Positions 56,360-64,000 of a DNA stretch of 64,000 nucleotides are shown one piece after another. The notes beneath the pieces were generated by a model. The model searched no databases and had not been told where the DNA came from. It saw only the letters and a program-made list of their open reading frames with translations. The stretch is from contig NW_003314309.1 in the NCBI RefSeq assembly GCF_000143415.4, positions 34,022 through 98,021 on the forward strand, given 5' to 3'. Both the position numbers and the translations under genes were made by a program. Numbering within the stretch: position 1 is the stretch's first letter; each line of letters begins with the position of its first letter. This DNA comes from Selaginella moellendorffii. Taxonomy: Eukaryota > Streptophyta > Lycopodiopsida > Selaginellales > Selaginellaceae.

Positions 56360-59300
56360 TCAAGGTTCTCTTGTAGATGGGCCGGGATCTGGAGGAATGT
56401 CAGGAGGAGGCATCGGTGAATCTATAGACGGTATTAATTGCTCCTGATCCCTTTGTATGAAGCGTTTTAACCGCTGCACATGCACAATCTCCGGAGGATT
56501 GACCTGCTGAACGTCATGCCGAACCTCATAAACTTGTGGTCCAACTTGCCGCAACACCCGATATGGTCCTTTCCATTGCGCAAGGAGCCCTTTAGATAAA
56601 CCACGTACCGTAAGATGGGGAAAACGGACTAACACCAAATCATCCACTTTGTACTCTGCAGGTGGACGATAATGGGAATTGTAGCGCCGTTGTTGTCCCA
56701 CTTGTACGCGGCCTAAGTGTTCAGTAGACTCTGCTCAGACAAGTGGAAGAATGCTTGTCAAATATTGATCCCATGACCTAGCATTAGGAGCTTATGGCAA
56801 TCGCGAAGGTAAACCCAACTCTGTTGGTAATATTGGATCATGACCATATAGAAGTTTATATGGTGAAGCACCAACAGAACTCTGCACCCCTGTGACATAG
56901 GCATACCGAAGAGACGGCAAATAACCATCCCAATCCGAATGCTGAAAGTTCACATTCTTCGCAATCATCCCTTTGAATGTCCGAACGAGCCATTCCACCA
57001 GACCGTCCGATTGTGGATGATAAGCACTCGTAAAATATGTGGCGTATCCCCAACCGAGATGTTAAAACATGAAATACCTCAGCCATAAATGCAGGACCAT
57101 TATCCGAAAGAATCCGCTCTGGACAAGAATGCTGGAATACCACTCGATTGAGGAGGAAGTATCCAACAGCAGTTGCAGAGGCACTAGCAAGAGCACCAAC
57201 TTCCACCCAACGAGTCAAGTAGTCAGAAGCAATAATAACATATTCATTGCCAGCAGTCAATCGTGGAAAAGGTCCTATAAGATCAAACGCCACCAACTCA
57301 AATGGACGAGAAACTGCAATTGACTCCAACCGTCCTTCTGCAGCACAAGGGGGAGTATTACGAGCTTGGCACCAAACGCAGCTACGCACATACCAGATAA
57401 TATCACGTCGCATCTCTAGCCAATAGAAAGATCTGTGCAGCTTCTCGGTGACATGATGGTGTCCCATATAACCACCTAGAACAGGAGAATCATGGTAGGC
57501 ATGGAGAAACCACGGAATAAACACCGAAGGCACCACCAGCCGTAAATGACTATCAGGATCTGTCCCCACAAAATAAAGAAGGCCATCTTCAAGGCGATAT
57601 TGAGAATGTAAATGCCGGAAAGGCAAGTCATTAGCAAGTGATGCAGGATTCTCAAACCCATCTCGAAGCCTTCGAATCCACGGCTCAATCTTTTGAGCCT
57701 CGCGAACCTCATCAAGAGAAGGTAGATCTTGCTCTGCGCCCTGTGGACACTAAACGTTAAGGACAGCAACCGCCAACGGCACAGAATCCTCATCTAGAAA
57801 ATCCATAGATGCTGGAATAACAGGTTCGTCAGAAACATGAGAAGTGAGTGGAGAAGGAAGAGGAGCTCGAGAAAGGGCATCAACATCAGCCATAGAACTC
57901 CCTGGGCGATGAACAACATCGAAATCATATATCTGAAGCTTCAAAGCCCATTGAGCCATACGACTAACCAGGTTCTTCCGCTTCAATAATGAAGTAACAG
58001 TAGCATGGTCACCTTCAAGTAATGTCCAAGAACCATGTAGATATGCATGAAGTTTCTCGAAACCCCAGACTGCTGCTAAACACTCCTTCTCTGTCGTGGA
58101 GTAGTTCATCTCCGCTGGTTGTAATGTACGGCTTATGTATGCAATAGGATGGCGCTAACCAGACAGACTCGAGCTCTCTTGCATCAACACACCTCCAAGA
58201 CCAATGTCAGAAGCATCCACGCGCAAAATAAAAGGCCGAGTGTAGTCAGGATATGCCAAAACCGGAGGAGTCGTCAATAGCTCTTTGAGATTCACGAATG
58301 CCCACTCACAATCCGGAGACCAGATGAAAGATGACGTTGATGACTTCAGCAACGCTCGCAATGGTGTAGTGTGATCGGAAAGATGATCCACAAAACGACC
58401 GAGATACTACACCTTACCCAAAGAGCGCTGCACATCATTCACACACTTCAGAGTAGGGAACTTTAGAATGGCTACAAGTTTGTCAGGATCAACTTGCAAA
58501 CCCTCACGAGAAATACGGTACCCAAGATAAGTTGTGTCCTTGGACCCAAACACGCACTTTGACCGCTTCAGCTTTAAACCAACGTCGCGCAGCCGATCCA
58601 ACACTTTACAAACATCACGAACGTGCTCCTCCCACGTCCCCTCCGAGTGGATCAAGACATCATCAATTAAGTCAGCCGTCTCCTCCGGCATATCGCAAAG
58701 AACCTCGTCCATCATCTGCTGAAAAGTTGCTGGAGCATTGTTCAAGCCAAACGGCATCACCAAGAACTCGTATAGACCAAATGGTGTACAAAAAGCAGTC
58801 TTAGGAATATCTTCTTCGGCCATCGATACTTGCCAATACCCAGAAGCAAGATCTAGCTTGGTGAACCAACGACTTCGCCCCAGACGATCCAAGAGATCAG
58901 CAGTGTGAGGAAGAGGGTACACGTCCGGGATCGTCACTTCATTTAACGGACGATAGTCGATGCAGAAACGAATACTACCATCAGGCTTCGTCACAAGATG
59001 AGGTTCACATGCCCAAAGAACTCCGCGACTTCCGAATAACACCCTTCTCCAACATCTCCTTGACGTTTGCACGTAAAATCTTGATCTCCTTGGGTGACCG
59101 ACGACGAACAGGAACCTTGATTGGACAAGCATCCCCGGTTGGAATGGGATGGCGTGTGGCAATCTTGGCCCCAGATGATAGGTCAAATTCAAAGAGATCA
59201 GAATACTCCTTCATGAGCCGGTCAACCACTGCAACACAAAGATCATTGGAGGGATCAGGAAAGGGAAGAGCAGAACAAGATGGAAACACAAGAGGAAACA

Positions 59301-60758
59301 GTGGGGGAACAAAAGTAATGGAAGCAGAGGTAGAAGTAGAGGGACAAAGAGGTACAGAAGTGAGAGGAATGGATGAAACATAAGGAAGTATGAAACAAGG
59401 GGGAGAAGCCTCAAAGTCACACTTGGCATGATTGCGCTGCAACCAATCCATACCAAGAATGAGGTCAAAAGCTTGACTCGGCACCACCCGCAACGACTGC
59501 AACTCAAGCTTGAGATCGCCCATACGCACAACCAGGTCCGCCTCATCTCATGCATATGCATGTGTACGGCTATTGCCATAAAGAATGAAAATTGGATCCG
59601 CCGCACGACGCAAGTGTAGATGACAACGTGTGGCAACAGGTCGAGCAATAGAAGATAAACTCGAACTTGTATCAACCAACACGGAGAGAAGAATAGGAGA
59701 CCTCTTGTTATAAAAACAAGCTTGGAAAGTAAACACTGGATGAACCGGTGCCGAGTGAACCCCTTGATGATACTCCCGAAAGAAAGATGGAGGGGTCACT
59801 AACTTATTCGCGCAAGGTCCCTCCATTACTCGCACGACTCCTCATTTCCCGAATGCACCTTGGTATCCAAACCTTCCACCGCAGCAACACTAACGGGACG
59901 TTGCTGACGCCAAGGTCTCCACCCAGGAAATGGAGGTCGCCAATTCGGAAAGCGCCGACAACACCGATAAGTATGACCAACTTCATCACACGCCCAGCAA
60001 CGAACATCACGGCCACGACCACGTCCTCGCCCTTGTCCTTGGACTCGAGTAGCAGCAGCATCAACTTCCATGGGAACAGGACCATCACTCATAGGAAGTG
60101 GGGCTGAAGGACGTGTAGCAAGAAGTGGAAGAGGCGACATCTCATAACATTGTGCCAAGTGAAAAGCATCGTCAAGGGTGGCAGGAGCAAGTGCATGCAC
60201 AAGTCCGACAAGATCTTGACGAAGTGCTGGTTACAACATTCCTAGCTTGATCCGCTCTGACATATTTGGCTCCGCACGAAGCAAAAGACTTCGGAAACGA
60301 ACGCCAAATTGCATCACCGACTCAGATGGCCCTTGGCGAAGACGATGCAATTGTTGGAAGGCATCATCACAATCATCAGCGTGTCTGAAGGCGCATTTGA
60401 AGACGTCCAGAAGAACACTCCAATCGCCACGAGTGGCTGCGCTCAATCCATTGTACCACTGCAATGCCGTCCCTTGGAGACATGTGGGGAACTCACGCAA
60501 ACGTCGAGCATCATCCCAAGAATGATAAGTGACAATCACTGTGAAGTGATCGAACCAATGGTACACATCATCCCCAGGACTCCCACGAAAGAACTCCGGC
60601 CGAACGCGAGGATTGGCACCAAGAGCAGGAGGAGTTGTACCATGTGCCGTGAACGCCGCCATCAACTGAGTTTGGTTCTTCAATTGCAAGCGCATAGCAT
60701 CAAGCAATTGAACCAACTGCTGCTCTAGAGTCAAAGGAGGAGATTGTGGATCGGCCAT
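56360..60758 (-). pseudogene. G2 gag-pol, few disruptions
   Basis: Gag starts at 60758 (MADPQSPPLTLEQQL). A TAA stops it at 60231, where G1 has a Trp codon, and the same frame then continues to the zinc knuckle CWACDEVGHTYRCC near 60000. The protease has DTSSS in place of DTGSS (near 59660), which should impair catalysis. The RT (about 59130-58410) includes FTKLDLASGYWQV and LIDD in place of YIDD. RNase H (about 58340-57870) has RVDASDIGLGG. Integrase (about 57570-56790) shows the HHCC finger (CVWCQ), ILSDNGPAF and the catalytic Glu of VEWLVRTF. A GPY-like WKGPYRVLRQVG lies near 56570. A frameshift near 57010 separates the end of integrase. Confidence 0.9.
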
Positions 60759-60969
60759 GAAGATGAATGAAAAAGAAAGAGCAAAAGAAGATAAATGACA
60801 AAAAGCTGGAAAGAAATGGTAGATCTAGACAATGCAAAAAGCTAGATTTAAACCAAAATTCTGAAAGGAAAGAACAAAAGAAAGGAAATGGAAAAAGCTA
60901 GATCTAAACCGAACTCCCAAATCCAAGCACTCCCCAGGGACAATCAAAGGTGCCCCTCATCTCCACTAA

Positions 60970-61144
60970 TGTGAGTGCATGGAATATGGAAAGGGAATAC
61001 AAAAATGTGCATATCAATTAGCCCAAAAACCCTAGCTTATATACAGGAGCGAGTGGTCCGGATTGAAACCAATCCGACAGCTACCAAAATCCCATTCCGC
61101 TAATATTAGTATACGGCATTGTAGATGTACACTTGGCCCTCACA
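60970..61144 (-). repeat. 5' LTR of G2
   Basis: This is the 175-bp partner of 56153-56327. The downstream leader begins TTAGTGGAGATGAGG on the minus strand; G1 has TTGGTGGAGATGAGG, so the primer-binding site is probably mutated here. Confidence 0.9.
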
Positions 61145-61159
61145 TATCTAATTAAGAAT

Positions 61160-63145
61160 TAATTAAATGTTTATTTTAAAAAAGACTTCTTGGTTTTCTT
61201 TTTCTCCTTTTAGATTAGAGTGTATTTGCAATATTTCTTGTTTTATTTAAATCCTTCTTATTTTTGGTTACCATATCTCTCTGAAAACTTAAATCATAAA
61301 ATTATTTTAGAGCTCTGACGCTAACTTCTAATCAAAATCTCCTAATCATACTGCTAAATCTATGCAATTTATTGTTTTAAGCACTTTAAAAGCCTCTATA
61401 TTATGAATAAATAATTTACTTTGATGACTTGTTAATGTCTGAATTCCATGATCAATATTTCCATCACGTAACAGCCACATATTTTCCTTTATTCGGCACA
61501 CAACTAAATTTTTTTTAGTAGTTAATTCATCATTTCTACTAGTACTAGTTTTATATATAGTTTCAAAAAAATTCTTAAATATATGCATATAATCCTTTAA
61601 AATGGCTACTGGCAACTTATAAAAAATGGATGTTGATAAAATGTAAATATAACCATTTTTTATCATTAGATAATGATATTTGATCTTCTTGTCTAACCAA
61701 ATAATAATATGTTGCCTATTTTTTTGGAGTCATCTATCCTAGTATTGGTCAAATATAATTATGGCCATTAAATAAACTATTTAAAATTAGAATTTAACTT
61801 ATATTTTAGAAATAAGAACTAAAATCTTACATTCTATTAGTAGACCTAAATAGATGATCCATAACTATATATGCATTTTTATAAACTTTGTGACTATATT
61901 CCAAGAATCCAGATCCATAGTCTAGGTAAAAGTATTTTCCCATTAGTTTGAAGTCCTGAACAAAATCATAATCCAAGAAAATCATGAATAAACTATCACA
62001 CTGCTTCTTTAAACTTAAAAACCTGTTGACCCTTTGGCTTAGAATTATCTTTCCATGGCAGTTCATTCTATAATTGTTTCAATTCTTCCAAAAATAATGA
62101 CCAATAAATACTAGGTACTAGGAAGTTTTGGGCCTATAAAAATTATAAATATAAATATTTCATTCTATTTTTTAAACTGATACCTGGTATAATCATAATA
62201 AGAAATATAAATGAAGGCTTAATTGCTAGAGTTGGTGGTATATTATTATTAATTGCAACAATTGCCTATCATGAATATATTTATGCCATTAATTTTATTG
62301 GAGAAAGATCATCTGTAGCCATAGTAAGATGTATATCTCTTGGATCTACTGCAAAATTTGGGTAATCATCTTCAAATTTTTTTTAAGTTGAACCATCTGC
62401 AAACATTCTCATTATTCCATTAATGGATCAATGATAAAATGATAAGCTATATATTTTTTTATTTCTCTACATTGAAATTATTATTGAAGTCAAGGTATAA
62501 TAGAGATAAAATAAAAATTAATAATAAATTTAAATAATAAATTAATAAATATTAATTACCTTACAAAATGATCTGTTTCTTTTCTTAATATTTCAGTAAT
62601 AACTTGCACCTTAAACACGCCAACAAAATAGAAGCACTTCCCCCTTTATAAATAGGTAATAAATTGTCTTCATTTCCATGTAAACAATCTTAAAAATAAT
62701 TAAATACATTATCATCCTCAATATCATCATTGCCACTACCATTACCATCACTCAAATTAATATAACAATCATATGGAATTATAGAGCTTTTATCAATTTA
62801 AAACAATTGCTGTACTAAAGTAGTAAATCTGCATAATCTAATCCTTTGAATACCATGTATCATGTGGTGCTAAAGAATGTTTACCATAAAGACAAATATG
62901 ATTTATGATAATTTGTATAAGGCAAATGCTTTAAAGAATATGTTACTACAAATTATTTTAGTTGTAAAGGACAACTATAATTTCCAACTTAAATTTGAGT
63001 AACTATAAAGCTATCACAAATTACAACTGAAAATTTGTAACTAAAGCCAATTTGCTACTAACATTTAAGTTGAGTTGATTACAACTTAAATTTCCAACAA
63101 ACACAAGAATTTTGTTGGAAAAACATATCATTATAATGCTTTTAC
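61160..63145 (-). mobile_element. CACTA (En/Spm) transposon relic, unit C
   Basis: This is the third copy of the relic. The clearest frames are 61827-62066 (ending MDHLFRSTNRM, a TNP2-type segment) and 61346-61666 (ENMWLLRDGNIDHG...SKLFI). The right end has lost CACTACTACA as in unit B. There is no SDR fragment. Confidence 0.7.
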
Positions 63146-63298
63146 GGACTGGCAGAAGTCAAGTCTAAGTCTTGTGTCGAAATCCACATTCTATCCACTG
63201 TGGCCAAAAAATCACCACAAAAAAAAATTGTGCAAAAATCTATGTTATGTAATATAGTTGATAGCCCAGTATACCAATGGCAAATCCCAAGTCCCCCA

Positions 63299-63347
63299 CT
63301 TTATTGACTAGCAAGGCTTTTATCAAGACCCTTTGCTAGTCAATAAA
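63299..63347. repeat. Inverted repeat upstream of the unit C LRR gene
   Basis: CTTTATTGACTAGCAAGG (from about 63299) pairs with CCTTTGCTAGTCAATAAAG ending near 63347. It matches 45928-45976 of unit B and is absent from unit A. Confidence 0.75.
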
Positions 63348-63523
63348 GTCAATAAAGTATTTTTACAATGGTAAATCCCAAGTCCCCCACTTTATTGACT
63401 ACCTCAATTGACTCGAAGTCAAGTGTGCCAAGAATTGATTAGCAAATGTGCGTGTAAACTCTTACAAAAAAAAAGAAGAACCTCAGCTTTCATGATAGCG
63501 TTCACTCTTTGATGTTCTGATCC

Positions 63524-64000
63524 ATGGCCATGTCTCTCGCGGATTTGCTGCTGCCTTTGTTTCTAATCGTCTTTCTCACAAGATCCCGGTCACAGTGCCC
63601 CACAAATCCATCCGCAATCGTGAACGACACACAGGTTCTTCTCTCTCTCCGTGACAGGCTTGGCATCAAAGTGTGGAACGAGACTGCCAATCCAAGAGCA
63701 TGGCGGGGAGTGGAGTGGAGCTCGGACAACCAAGTGGAGGGCCTCGCTCTGTCCAGGTATAATCTCTCGGGAGTTTTTCCTGCCACCTGGGCCGAGCTTC
63801 CATCGCTGGCTCGCCTGGACCTCTCGCAAAACGGCCTCTCCTCGCTGGAAGTCCCTTGCAAAAATACGCAGCTCAACCTCCTCAACTTGAGCTCCAATTC
63901 CCTGCAAGAGTTCCCCGGAAATCTCTCCAGCCTCGAGAGTTTGGAAAGCCTGGACCTCAGTGGGAACTTCTTAACAGTGGCCAGACTCCCAAAGTTTAGC
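63524..64000 (+). CDS. LRR receptor-like protein paralogue, 5' part (runs off the window)
   Basis: The frame is open from the ATG at 63524 to the end of the window (159 codons). It encodes the signal peptide (LLLPLFLIVFLTRSRSQ), the N-terminal cap with DPRAWRGVEW replaced by NPRAWRGVEW, and the first LRRs, almost identical to the 28463 gene. Differences seen include Ile for Leu in the signal peptide and Tyr for Phe in SRYNLSG. Whether it is intact, and how many 48-residue repeats it has, cannot be seen. Confidence 0.85.
   Translation, partial: MAMSLADLLLPLFLIVFLTRSRSQCPTNPSAIVNDTQVLLSLRDRLGIKVWNETANPRAWRGVEWSSDNQVEGLALSRYNLSGVFPATWAELPSLARLDLSQNGLSSLEVPCKNTQLNLLNLSSNSLQEFPGNLSSLESLESLDLSGNFLTVARLPKFS

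Larger units (their letters stand above)
56153..61144 (-). mobile_element. Ty3/gypsy retrotransposon G2
   Basis: This 4992-bp element on the minus strand has 175-bp LTRs at 56153-56327 and 60970-61144. It is flanked by a 4-bp duplication TATC (56149-56152 and 61145-61148). The paralogous site in unit B near 43530 is uninterrupted. A purine tract GAGAGGAGGGGATGA (complement of 56328-56342) adjoins the 3' LTR. The leader (60759-60969) contains a candidate primer-binding site just inside the 5' LTR. Domains run gag to a GPY/F-type integrase tail with no chromodomain. It is younger than G1 but carries stops. Confidence 0.92.

Overview
This window looks like nuclear DNA of a land plant, most likely a lycophyte such as Selaginella; the species is an inference. 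The evidence is a plant MSH3-type mismatch-repair gene with ten introns of only 42 to 64 bp, a plant LRR receptor-like protein, PPR genes, Ty3/gypsy and CACTA transposons, and a 100-base assembly gap (32543-32642). Only one chromosomal gene is fully intact, the 990-residue LRR receptor-like protein at 28463-31435. A paralogue is open as far as the right edge (63524-64000). Nearly every other gene is a remnant.

Region 1 (1-25335) is retroelement-dominated. It opens with the edge of a repeated chromosomal unit (1-494). Next come an unidentified coding remnant split by a 522-bp TRIM-like element (701-1222), a decayed Ty3/gypsy element G1 (1766-6633), and a four-exon acetate kinase remnant (7029-7987). 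The kinase is cut off by an old non-coding LTR element (LARD) whose pieces run to 25335. A chromovirus (8538-13910) and a young LARD of the same family (16294-23569; near-identical LTRs, GTAAG target duplication) are nested inside the old LARD.

Region 2 (about 25560-64000) is a segmental tandem duplication. Units A, B and C each carry a CACTA (En/Spm) relic followed by the LRR receptor-like gene. In A and B these are followed by a tail-to-tail PPR pseudogene, a mitochondrial-carrier remnant, unidentified remnants, a reversed gypsy relic, a shared AT-rich block, an LTR relic, a LARD-family LTR fragment and MSH3 sequence. In A the MSH3 gene is nearly whole but broken. In B only a piece of about 270 bp survives. 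Unit C is split by a better-preserved gypsy element G2 (56153-61144) and ends inside its LRR gene. The first bases of the window belong to a further unit lying to the left.

The LRR protein is probably secreted to the plasma membrane as a receptor without a kinase. Its ectodomain has grown by near-perfect duplication of a 48-residue double LRR: seven units plus a half in A, far fewer in B. The paralogous units also preserve empty sites for several transposons, so the order of events can be read inside the window. Coordinates of relics without clear ends are approximate.
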